Source of the DNA: DAOULY01 sp034414595
GTDB taxonomy: Bacteria; Chloroflexota; Dehalococcoidia; SZUA-161; JAUWZY01
Assembly (NCBI GenBank): GCA_034414595.1
Contig: DAOULY010000016.1
Coordinates: 186,001 to 250,000, forward strand
DNA length: 64,000 bases
Direction of reading: 5' to 3'
Made by a program: the position numbers and the translations under genes. Position 1 is the first letter of the stretch. Each line of letters begins with the position of its first letter. The notes beneath the pieces were generated by a model that saw only the letters and a program-made list of their open reading frames with translations, made no database searches and was not told the origin of the DNA. Positions 33,447 through 41,788 of this stretch are shown here, piece after piece.

Positions 33447-35759
33447 GTGACCAAGGAAAAAGTGGTAAATACCTTTTGTGCCCCGCATTGCTTCAGTTAC
33501 CCCTGTGAGTTCCAAGTTACGGTCAGAGATGGCAAAGCGGTGCAGCTCAAGGTGCATCCCAAGATGAAGTATCCGCCATGCCCCAAGGGCTTGACGAATA
33601 TAAAAAGGCTCTATCACCCAGACCGCATTAAGTACCCGATGAAGCGGGTAGGGGAAAGGGGTGAAGGCAAATGGCAGCGGATATCCTGGGATGAAGCCCT
33701 GGACACGGTGGTTCATGAGCTCAGCGAGATCAAGGCCAAGCACGGGAACGAGTCTATAGTAGTCTACACCTATGTTGCCTCTCATGGACTTCCTGTCGGT
33801 GGCACCCCGGGCAAGAAGACCTCAATTTGGAGGCTGTTCAATCTCTGGGGAGGTTGCATACCGGCGTTCGACAGAGGTAATTTATGCTGGGCTGCGTTTA
33901 TCGAGGCTTCTAACCATCTTTTCGGGTCCATGAACTGGGGTCTGCCACCGGACAATGATTGCCAGTTAATCATTGTTTGGGGCACAAATCCGGCGGAGAC
34001 TGCCATAAGGGGCACCATGGACTTTTTCCTCGAAGCTAAGAGGCGGGGAACCAAATTCATGTTCATAGACCCCTGGCTCAATCCCAGTGCTGAGAAGCTT
34101 GCGGACGAGTGGATACCCATCAGACCGGGAACGGATACCGCTTTAGCTCTGGCGATGCTGAACATCATCATTGCCGAAGGCCTTTACGACCAGGATTTCG
34201 TCCTGCACCATACCAATGCTCCGTTCTTGGTGCGGACCGATAACGGTGAGCTGCTGAGGGAGGGCCACATCGCGGCCGGTGGCTCAAGCAAGTATATGGT
34301 CTGGGATTCTGCCTCGGGCAAGGCCCAAGTCCAAGACGAGCCCGGCATCGTTCCTGCTCTCACTGGTGCCTACACAGCGAACGGGATTAAATGCAAGCCA
34401 GTGTGGCAGCTGCTGATGGACAATGTTAAGGATTGGACACCACAGAGAGCGGAGGCGGTGACAACAATCCCGGCTGACACAATTCTCAGAATCGCCAGGG
34501 AGTTTGGGCAGGCCAAGGTGGCCAAAGCGTATGTGGGAGCATCACCGGGGTTCAACCGAGCGTCATGGGGCGAGAACGCGGTCTACTCCATAGGCATGCT
34601 TAATGCGCTAACTGGAAACTTCTGTGGGGTTATCTACCGTTTCCTTCCCCGGAGACCGGGTCCCGATATCGGCATCTTCGAGACAGCGAGAAAGCAGGAG
34701 GTGCCAAACCCGGTGAGCAAAAGGTTTCCCTTAAATCATATGGCAGAGGCCATTCTCAATCCCCAGAAATATGACACAAATATTCACGCCATTTTTGTGT
34801 TGGGTGGCAACCCGGTCAACCAGCAGGGCAATTCCAACAAGACCATAGAGGCGTTGAAGAAGCTGGACTTTGTTGTCGTCTGTGATGCCTTCATGTCGGC
34901 GACGGCCAGGTATGCTGATATCGTGCTTCCCGAGTGCACTTTCTTGGAGAAGACTTCCATCTCCGAAGGCTCACAAGCCACCACCGCGAGGTATTGTCTT
35001 CTATACTATAGCGGCCTCAAGGCACAGCTATTCTATAGAGAGGCGGCGGTGGAGCCACTTTGGGAGAGCAAGACTGACTTCGATATCATCCGTGAGCTGG
35101 CCCAGAAGATGAGCTTAGGCGATTACTTCCCGTGGCAAAACGAGGACCAATGGATTGAAGAACTGCTGAATAATGCTAAAGAGGACTCCAAATTCCCCTG
35201 GCTGAAGCCTGTAACTTTGGAACGGCTTAAGCGTGAGGGGCTGGTCGATATTGAGATGCCCCCTTTGGAGCCCACTTTGGATTTCCAGACTCCCACGGGC
35301 AGGGTGGAACTCTACAGCGAACCCCTGCTCAAAGAAGGGTATGACCCGATGCCGGTGTACCGGGACCCTGTGGAAGGACGGGAAGCGACGCCTGACCTGT
35401 ACCGAAAATACCCGCTTAATCTGATCTCACCTCATTCGATGGGCCGTTCTCATTCCTCTTACGCCAATCAGCCCGAGCTGCTGAAGAGGTTCAAACCTGA
35501 TGTCCTGATCAGCACTGCTGATGCCCGGAAACGTGGCATCAAGGATGGCGACAGGGTGGTGGTGTTCAATGATAGGGGTAGGGTTGAAATCGCAGCTCGG
35601 GTGGCGAGAAAGATAAAACCTGGTGTTGTCCGCATCTATCAAGGCGGCTGGCCGGAACATGGCATGGCGAATGCCCTGACCCTTGATGGGTTAACCAGCT
35701 ACGGCGAGAATCCTATATTTAACACCTGCCTGGTGGAAGTGAAAAAGGCTGAGGGATAG
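33447..35759 (+). CDS. Molybdopterin oxidoreductase, DMSO-reductase superfamily (B)
   Basis: A 770-residue Mo/W-bisPGD enzyme. The [4Fe-4S] ligands appear as Cys11, Cys15, Cys20 and Cys45, with an unusual four-residue gap between the second and third. The likely metal ligand is the Cys in RGNLCWAAF. Other marks are IVWGTNPAETAIRG, IRPGTDTALALAML, LGGNPVNQQGN, and a C-terminal molydopterin-binding domain (KPDVLISTADARKRGIKDGD). No export signal is seen. GTG 33447 follows GGAAAGGGG. It belongs to the plus-strand cluster 32778-41158 and lacks accessory subunits nearby. A ring hydroxylase, hydratase or reductase is possible. Confidence 0.9.
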   Translation: MTKEKVVNTFCAPHCFSYPCEFQVTVRDGKAVQLKVHPKMKYPPCPKGLTNIKRLYHPDRIKYPMKRVGERGEGKWQRISWDEALDTVVHELSEIKAKHGNESIVVYTYVASHGLPVGGTPGKKTSIWRLFNLWGGCIPAFDRGNLCWAAFIEASNHLFGSMNWGLPPDNDCQLIIVWGTNPAETAIRGTMDFFLEAKRRGTKFMFIDPWLNPSAEKLADEWIPIRPGTDTALALAMLNIIIAEGLYDQDFVLHHTNAPFLVRTDNGELLREGHIAAGGSSKYMVWDSASGKAQVQDEPGIVPALTGAYTANGIKCKPVWQLLMDNVKDWTPQRAEAVTTIPADTILRIAREFGQAKVAKAYVGASPGFNRASWGENAVYSIGMLNALTGNFCGVIYRFLPRRPGPDIGIFETARKQEVPNPVSKRFPLNHMAEAILNPQKYDTNIHAIFVLGGNPVNQQGNSNKTIEALKKLDFVVVCDAFMSATARYADIVLPECTFLEKTSISEGSQATTARYCLLYYSGLKAQLFYREAAVEPLWESKTDFDIIRELAQKMSLGDYFPWQNEDQWIEELLNNAKEDSKFPWLKPVTLERLKREGLVDIEMPPLEPTLDFQTPTGRVELYSEPLLKEGYDPMPVYRDPVEGREATPDLYRKYPLNLISPHSMGRSHSSYANQPELLKRFKPDVLISTADARKRGIKDGDRVVVFNDRGRVEIAARVARKIKPGVVRIYQGGWPEHGMANALTLDGLTSYGENPIFNTCLVEVKKAEG

Positions 35760-35764
35760 CAGCT

Positions 35765-36991
35765 ATGGGAAAAACGATAGTATTGCTTGGGACTCTGGAT
35801 ACCAAGGGTGTTGAGCTTAATTATCTCCGTGAGCATATAAAGCAAAGGGGCTATAACACCATTGTGGTCGATGGCGGGATTCGTGGCCGCCCCGCATTTG
35901 AGCCGGATATCACCCGGGAGCAGGTGGCCCAGGCTGTAGGCGCCAAAATCGAAGAGGTCGCCGTGTCCGGTGGAGAGGCAAAGGCAGTGGAGACGATGGC
36001 TGGGGCTGTGGCCCGGGTTGCGGAGGAGCTCTATCGCACTGGAAAGCTGGATGGGATCATCTCAGTGGGTGGCTCACTGGGCACCACGATAGGGACGGCT
36101 GCCATGAGAGCATTACCGTTTGGTGTGCCCAAGGTTATGGTCTCCTCTATGGCCTCCGGCGATACAAGGCCCTATGTGCAAACAAAGGATCTAGTGATGA
36201 TCCATTCGGTGACCGATGTGTCTGGCTTGAATCGGATGACCAAGAAAGTGTTGGTCAATGCTGCTGGGGCCATCGAAGGCATGGTGGCGGCAACGGCTGA
36301 GGAACAGCCTGAGGAACAGCCTGAGGACAAACGCTTAATTGCCATAACTACACTCGGTGGCACCAATGCTGGCGCTGATGTTGCCAAGGCAATCTTTGAA
36401 CAGCAGGGATATGAGGTGGTGGTCTTTCATGCTATAGGCACGGGAGGCCAGGCACTCGAGGAAGCAGCCGAGCAGGGTTTGGTAGATGGCGTCTTGGACT
36501 TGGCCCTCGATGAACTCAGTGCCCATTTCTTTGGCGGCTTGATGGATGCTGGCCCGCTTAGATTGGAGGCAGCGGGGAAAAAGGGCATCCCGCAAGTGGT
36601 TGTTCCCGGTGTCATCGACATCGTTCCATTCAATGTGGAGGCTGTCCCCGAGAATTTCAAGGACAGGAAGCTGATAAAGCATAATCCATTCATTTTGGTA
36701 GCGCCGTTGAACACGGAGGAAATGACCTCGCTTGCCAGGGTCGTAGCCCAGAAGTTGAACAAGGCCACCGGTCCCACAGCGGTGATCATTCCCACACAGG
36801 GCTTCTCACCAGGTGGGAAGAAAGGCCGTGCATACCACGATCCGGAGCGGGATCGGGCCTTCATCGATGTATTGAAGGAGAGCCTCAGGCCCGATATCAC
36901 CTTTGTCGAAGTCGAGGCTCATGTCAATGATGCTGCATTTGCCGAGCAGGCGGCGTCGTTGCTCATCCGACTCATGCAGCAAGCCAATTGA
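35765..36991 (+). CDS. UPF0261 / Tm-1-like ATP-binding protein
   Basis: A 408-residue UPF0261-family protein: TIVLLGTLDTKGVELNYL and IVVDGGIRGRP at the N terminus, SVGGSLGTTIGTAAMRALPFGVPKVMVSS in the first domain, and the second domain with TTLGGTNAGADVAKAI and IIPTQGFS. The family binds ATP and includes the N-terminal part of plant Tm-1; it is often paired with a TIM-barrel partner, which is not present here. The linker carries a micro-duplication (EEQPEEQPED at the DNA level GAGGAACAGCCT twice). It starts 5 bases after the Mo enzyme gene stop. Confidence 0.92.
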   Translation: MGKTIVLLGTLDTKGVELNYLREHIKQRGYNTIVVDGGIRGRPAFEPDITREQVAQAVGAKIEEVAVSGGEAKAVETMAGAVARVAEELYRTGKLDGIISVGGSLGTTIGTAAMRALPFGVPKVMVSSMASGDTRPYVQTKDLVMIHSVTDVSGLNRMTKKVLVNAAGAIEGMVAATAEEQPEEQPEDKRLIAITTLGGTNAGADVAKAIFEQQGYEVVVFHAIGTGGQALEEAAEQGLVDGVLDLALDELSAHFFGGLMDAGPLRLEAAGKKGIPQVVVPGVIDIVPFNVEAVPENFKDRKLIKHNPFILVAPLNTEEMTSLARVVAQKLNKATGPTAVIIPTQGFSPGGKKGRAYHDPERDRAFIDVLKESLRPDITFVEVEAHVNDAAFAEQAASLLIRLMQQAN

Positions 36992-37007
36992 GTAAACTGG
37001 AGGTGTA

Positions 37008-38660
37008 ATGGCCAAACCTATTCGATTCACTCAGGAACTCGTAGATGAGTACATCAGCAAGGGGTACTGGGACCCGGTGATCACGCCATCCCAATTTTGG
37101 GACCGTAATGCGGAACTCTTCCCCGACAAGGAAGCAGTTGTAGATTCCACCACCAGGCTCACTTGGGCCCAGGCCAAGCAATGGATAGATAGGCTGGCCC
37201 TCGGTTTTGTCGAACTCGGGATTCAAAGAGACGAGATGATCGTTATCCAGTTACCCACTTGTGCCGAGCTCTTCGTGTTGCGGGTAGCTATGGAGAAGGC
37301 GGGCATTCTCTGTCTGCCGGTGACCAGGACCCTGCGGACCAAGGAAATGGAATATCTCTTGGGGCGGGTCAAGGCGGTAGGCGTTATCGTCACGTGGCAG
37401 TTCCGTGACTTCAATTACTTCGACATGGTCCAGGAACTGCGCCCTAACTTACCATCCTTGAGACACGTTTTTATCAGCGGAGATCGGGTGCCCGAGGGGA
37501 CTATTTCCACCAAGGAGATGGTCCAACGGCCCTTGGAGGAGAAATACCCATCGGACTATCTGGAGAGCAGGAAATTTAAGGTGGGGGAAGTGTCATGGGT
37601 GGCACATACTACAGGGACTACCGGCTTCCCCAAGCTGGTGGCCAATACCCCGGGCAACCGTATTTGTTACGGCAAGGCAATTGGCGAGTGGACCCGGCTG
37701 ACTGGCGAGGATGTGGTCACTGCTTTCTCTCCGGTGCCTGCCGGAGCTAATATCGTGGCTTATTATGCTGCACCACTATATGGCTGTAAGTCGGTGGCGC
37801 TGGAGAGATTCGAGGCTGAGGATGCTCTCAAAGCCATAGAGAGAGAGCGGGTCACTGTTCTTGGTGTCGTGCCCACCCAACTGAGTCTGATAGTGAATCA
37901 CCCCAATTTTGACAAGTATGATGTGAGTTCGCTCCGCTTCGTTTGGATGGGCGGGTCTCCTCCGATCTACGAGGAGTCGCTAAAGGCGGAAGAAAAACTA
38001 AAGTGTCCTGTGGTGAACCTGATTTCCTCTGTAGACACCGGCGTGTTCTGCGCGTCACCCATAGACGCTCCTCGTGATGTCCGCCTGCTTACGGTAGGCC
38101 GGCCTTGGGGCTGGGGCAAGTTCAAGCTGATCGGCGATGATGGAAATGAGGTGCCTCTAGGGGAGATCGGGGAGATGGCAGTCAGCGCACCCCATGCCCA
38201 CGACGGTTACTACGATGACCCCGAGGCTACCTGGCAGACCTGGAGTCGAGACGGATGGGCCAGAATAGGCGACCTGTGTAAGGTGGACCAGGATGGCAAT
38301 TTAGTGGTGGTTGGCCGTAAGAAGGACATGATTATTAGAGGTGCGTACAATATCTACCCTGTTGAGGTGGAAGGTATGATTGCCTCCCATCCCAAGGTGG
38401 CCAATGTCGCTGTTGTCGGCATGCCTGATAAGCTAATGGTGGAAAGAGTCTGCGCTTATGTGGTGCCGAGGCCGGGGCAGGAATTCACCTTCGATGAGAT
38501 GGTGTCTTTCCTCAAGGAGCAGGGTATCACCACGTACAAGATACCGGAGCGGCTTGAGATTATAGACAGTTTGCCCATGGTGGCCGAAGGTCAGAAGGTG
38601 GACAAGAAGGCACTACGCGAGGACATCAACGCCAAGCTGAAAGCGGAAGGCAAGATATAG
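37008..38660 (+). CDS. EntE/DhbE-like aryl/acyl-CoA (or AMP) ligase
   Basis: A 550-residue adenylate-forming enzyme. A3 core: HTTGTTGFPK; A7/A8: GDLCKVDQDGNLVVVGRKKDMIIRG; C-terminal Lys in KVDKKAL. The N terminus (EYISKGYWDP...FWDR, LGFVELGI) closely resembles 2,3-dihydroxybenzoate-AMP ligases. The DhbE substrate-site His-Asn appears as Ala-Asn here (PAGAN), so an aromatic acid is possible but not certain. It probably makes the CoA thioester that the downstream flavoprotein and SDR oxidise. It starts 17 bases after the UPF0261 gene. Confidence 0.9.
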   Translation: MAKPIRFTQELVDEYISKGYWDPVITPSQFWDRNAELFPDKEAVVDSTTRLTWAQAKQWIDRLALGFVELGIQRDEMIVIQLPTCAELFVLRVAMEKAGILCLPVTRTLRTKEMEYLLGRVKAVGVIVTWQFRDFNYFDMVQELRPNLPSLRHVFISGDRVPEGTISTKEMVQRPLEEKYPSDYLESRKFKVGEVSWVAHTTGTTGFPKLVANTPGNRICYGKAIGEWTRLTGEDVVTAFSPVPAGANIVAYYAAPLYGCKSVALERFEAEDALKAIERERVTVLGVVPTQLSLIVNHPNFDKYDVSSLRFVWMGGSPPIYEESLKAEEKLKCPVVNLISSVDTGVFCASPIDAPRDVRLLTVGRPWGWGKFKLIGDDGNEVPLGEIGEMAVSAPHAHDGYYDDPEATWQTWSRDGWARIGDLCKVDQDGNLVVVGRKKDMIIRGAYNIYPVEVEGMIASHPKVANVAVVGMPDKLMVERVCAYVVPRPGQEFTFDEMVSFLKEQGITTYKIPERLEIIDSLPMVAEGQKVDKKALREDINAKLKAEGKI

Positions 38661-38690
38661 GCTCAATTTTACTTCTGAGGAGGTGGTCGA

Positions 38691-40358
38691 ATGTCTGATG
38701 CCAGTTATGATGCTGTGGTAGTCGGTGGGGGGCACAACGGTCTTGTCGTTGCTTGCTACCTCGCTTATAATGGGCTCTCCGTGGCTGTTTTCGAGAGCGA
38801 GCACGAAATCGGTGGCGGTGCTTGTTCCGATGAAGTCCCCTTGCCCGGGTTTGTCAGTAACCTCTGTGCCCAGTCCACCCGCTTTTACAACCATCCCGCC
38901 TATTCTGACTTCATGCTGGCAGAGAAGGGATTGGATGCCATCTTCCCTGAAGTGGGCAACGGGGCCATCTTTGACGATGGCGCCTGCGTTGTGACCTATC
39001 CCCTGTTCCCTGTGGCGGACAAGATGACGGGACGGACCGAATTCTCGCAGACCAATTTGGAAAAGACCCTGAGGGCAATTGCCCGGCTTTCCGAAAAGGA
39101 TGCCGAGACGGCTGGCTATTTGTTTGAGAAGTTCCGCACCAAGTGGCTGCCCGCGATGCGGGAGGCGCTGTATAGCCCTCCCAAGCCCTGGGGTGAGAAG
39201 GATGCTGCGGAGAAGCTCATGGATGACCCCGACAGCGGCTTCGATCCGATATGGGCTACGATGAGCGTAGCCCAGCTAGCCTACGATCTCTGGGAAAGTC
39301 TGGAGATGCAGGCTTATACTATGAGGCGGATGTGGGTTATCGGTGCCTGGCCTGATGCAGCACTTGGTCCCTCGAATGCGCTCGAGGCCATTGTCGTCGC
39401 CTTCACCTTGTATGCCTCTTTCATTCCTCTGGGAGGCACCCACGGTGTGGTCCATGCCTTGCAGAAGGCCCTTACTGATATGGGGGGCAAGTTCTTCGTC
39501 CACCATGAGGTCGATAAGGTGCTCATCGAGAATGGAACAGCTAAGGGAGTGCGCTTGGTAGACGGCACCGAGATTGAGGCCAGGAAGATAGTGGTCAGCA
39601 ACTTGGACATGGACCAGAGCATCAACAGGCTCATTGGACCGGAGCACGTGAGTCCCAAAATTGTGAAAAGGGTGAAGAACATAGATTATGACGATGCCAC
39701 TGCTTCCTACGTCCATGTTGCTCTGCGTGAGCCACCCCGCTATAAATCCGAGGACAACGACCCGGATAGCGGTTGGCTCGTGACCAAGGTGCTGATGCAG
39801 AAGGACCCTGACTACACGGCTACCAAATACAAGGCCCAGGTGTTCACCAGAGGACTGGCGGAGAAGCTCATAGGCTGTATTTGGAACGATAGCCGGTTTG
39901 CCAGGAATAGAGTGCCGGAAGGGAAACACGAATCTGTATGGGAAGAGTATGTGTGTCCGCTCAGGTTCCTCTCCGATAAGGAGTGGCTGCAGATGAAGAC
40001 CAGGCTGGCCGATGAGGTAATGAAGCAGTGGCAGTGGTATGCGCCTAACATGACTTGGGACAACGTCATTGCCTTCTATACCCACACCGTATACGATAAC
40101 GCGCTGAGGAATAAGGCATTTGCTCATGCTAAAGGAAACCCGGGGCAGGGGTCTATGGTCGCCTGGCAGTTGGGGAGGTTCAGGCCTATCCCCGAGCTCG
40201 CAAGCTACAGGGCGCCAATCAAGAATATGTATCTATCCTCCTGTGCCCTGCATCCGGGCATCGGGGTTCGCGGTGGTCCCGGCTACAATTGCTATAAGGT
40301 GATTACCGAGGACTTCGGTCTGAGAAAAGTTTGGGATGAGAAAGGGCGTGCATATTAA
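38691..40358 (+). CDS. Phytoene-desaturase-like FAD oxidoreductase, copy 3
   Basis: A 555-residue flavoprotein paralogous to copy 2 at 11473. The N-terminal fold is VVGGGHNGLVVACYLAYNG, then GGGACSDE; the C terminus has SSCALHPGIGVRGGPGYNCYK. The block NMTWDN is shared with copy 2. GAGGAGG precedes ATG 38691. It lies 31 bases after the ligase and 15 bases before an SDR, repeating the flavoprotein-SDR order of 11473-13901. The substrate is unknown. Confidence 0.87.
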   Translation: MSDASYDAVVVGGGHNGLVVACYLAYNGLSVAVFESEHEIGGGACSDEVPLPGFVSNLCAQSTRFYNHPAYSDFMLAEKGLDAIFPEVGNGAIFDDGACVVTYPLFPVADKMTGRTEFSQTNLEKTLRAIARLSEKDAETAGYLFEKFRTKWLPAMREALYSPPKPWGEKDAAEKLMDDPDSGFDPIWATMSVAQLAYDLWESLEMQAYTMRRMWVIGAWPDAALGPSNALEAIVVAFTLYASFIPLGGTHGVVHALQKALTDMGGKFFVHHEVDKVLIENGTAKGVRLVDGTEIEARKIVVSNLDMDQSINRLIGPEHVSPKIVKRVKNIDYDDATASYVHVALREPPRYKSEDNDPDSGWLVTKVLMQKDPDYTATKYKAQVFTRGLAEKLIGCIWNDSRFARNRVPEGKHESVWEEYVCPLRFLSDKEWLQMKTRLADEVMKQWQWYAPNMTWDNVIAFYTHTVYDNALRNKAFAHAKGNPGQGSMVAWQLGRFRPIPELASYRAPIKNMYLSSCALHPGIGVRGGPGYNCYKVITEDFGLRKVWDEKGRAY

Positions 40359-40372
40359 ATTTGGAGGTGGAA

Positions 40373-41158
40373 ATGGCACTAATGGACCTTTTCAAGCTGG
40401 ATGGACAGGTGGCCTTTATCACTGGAGGTGGGACAGGCCTCGGTCGTGCCATGGCTGAAGGCCTGGCCGAAGCCGGTGCCGATATTGCCATGATCGGGAG
40501 GCGGGAGCACGTCGTCGCCGAGGCGGCACAAGACCTGCTCCGATTCGGGCATCGCACTTTGGCTATCAGCGGTGATATTGGCCGGGAGGATGATGTCAAG
40601 ATGGCTGTGGACCGGATCATGGCCGAGTTTGGTCGCCTGGACATCGCCATCGCCAACGCGGGTGTAGCCGGGTATGAGGGGCCGTTCCCCGATCTGCAGA
40701 CCTGGCAAGGCAAAGTTGACTCCCACCTCACTGGCACTTACCTCACCGCCAGAGAGGCAGCCAGAGTCATGGTCCCGCAGCGACGGGGAAAGATCATCGC
40801 CGTGTCCTCAATTCGTGGGGTGGTAGCAGACCCAGAGGGGGACAATCCTGCCTATTGCGCTGTCAAGGGTGGCATTCTGAACCTCAGCCGGACATTGGCC
40901 GTGCACTTGGCCCCGCATGGAATTCAGGTCAATTGCATTATCGCAGGGACTTTCAACACTCCGAGAAGCAAGCGTATCTTCGAGGCCACGGATGAGGAGA
41001 CCAAAATCGTCGCTCAGGGTTACTTGAAGCGGGTGGCGCAACATCGGATTGCGGAGCCGGAGGAAATCAAGGGCTTAGCGCTGTTCTTGGCCTCAGCAGC
41101 CTCCGATTACATCACCGGGGCTGCCATTCCCATCGATGGTGGTTACCTGGCGCATTAG
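40373..41158 (+). CDS. Short-chain dehydrogenase/reductase, second copy
   Basis: A 261-residue classical SDR: ITGGGTGLGRAM cofactor motif, ANAG, Ser in AVSSIRG, YCAVK (catalytic Tyr and Lys) and the C-terminal AIPIDGGYLAH. Arg after beta-2 (IGRRE) suggests NADP(H). The start ATG 40373 follows TTGGAGGT; ATG 40382 is also possible. It ends the plus-strand cluster begun at 32778. Together with the isochorismatase fold and EntE-like ligase it recalls the EntA/EntB/EntE set, but this is a resemblance, not proof. Confidence 0.93.
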   Translation: MALMDLFKLDGQVAFITGGGTGLGRAMAEGLAEAGADIAMIGRREHVVAEAAQDLLRFGHRTLAISGDIGREDDVKMAVDRIMAEFGRLDIAIANAGVAGYEGPFPDLQTWQGKVDSHLTGTYLTAREAARVMVPQRRGKIIAVSSIRGVVADPEGDNPAYCAVKGGILNLSRTLAVHLAPHGIQVNCIIAGTFNTPRSKRIFEATDEETKIVAQGYLKRVAQHRIAEPEEIKGLALFLASAASDYITGAAIPIDGGYLAH

Positions 41159-41224
41159 ACTCTGATGATGGCTGGATAGTCAACTATCTATCGAATTCTG
41201 GGTTGGGCGCTGATAGCAGATTTT

Positions 41225-41788
41225 ATGGCCAAAGAGTTGTTGTTTGTGTGCGTCTTTAATGCCGGGCGCAGTGCAGCATCTGAGTATTTGGTGCGCCGCA
41301 TGCTTGAAGAGAGAGACCCGAGGCTGGCCCAGGAGATCCGGGTATCCTCCGCCGGGCTTGCCACCAAGAGAGCGATGCAATATATCAGGGACTTCGGCCT
41401 GGCTGTCCCCAGGCCCTTCTTCGGCAGGCCCACTCACCGCTACATGAGGACGTTGATGTCGAGAAGGGGTATAGATATCACCGGCCACAGGTCGAGGGGG
41501 CTGAACAGGGTCCTCCTGGACCAGGCCGACCTGGTCATCGCCTTTGACCAGGACCAAATAACGACGGTCTCTTCTTTTTGGCCCCACGCTCTGGAGAAGG
41601 TCTTTCTTTTCGATGAATTCGTGGTGAGTCAGAGGCCCACGGCAGCTAATCCCCGTGTTCCCCCTTTCCCTGATGGCGATTTTGTCGACTACGATGTCGA
41701 TCGCATGGCGCCGATCATCGCCGACATAGAGAGATGCTTGGCGTTGTCAATAGACAAGCTACTTCGCTATCTGGGCGTTGCTCAGTAG
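41225..41788 (+). CDS. Low-molecular-weight tyrosine phosphatase family protein
   Basis: A 187-residue protein with the P-loop Cys9-x5-Arg15-Ser (CVFNAGRS) of low-MW phosphotyrosine phosphatases and arsenate reductases. A late Asp-Pro-like segment (FPDGDFVDYDVD) may hold the general acid. It may dephosphorylate proteins or reduce arsenate; no arsenic gene is near. The length and a basic loop (RPTHRYMRTLMSRRG) are slightly larger than the core family. The 3-prime end overlaps proS by 30 bases on the opposite strand. No good ribosome binding site is seen. Confidence 0.82.
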   Translation: MAKELLFVCVFNAGRSAASEYLVRRMLEERDPRLAQEIRVSSAGLATKRAMQYIRDFGLAVPRPFFGRPTHRYMRTLMSRRGIDITGHRSRGLNRVLLDQADLVIAFDQDQITTVSSFWPHALEKVFLFDEFVVSQRPTAANPRVPPFPDGDFVDYDVDRMAPIIADIERCLALSIDKLLRYLGVAQ

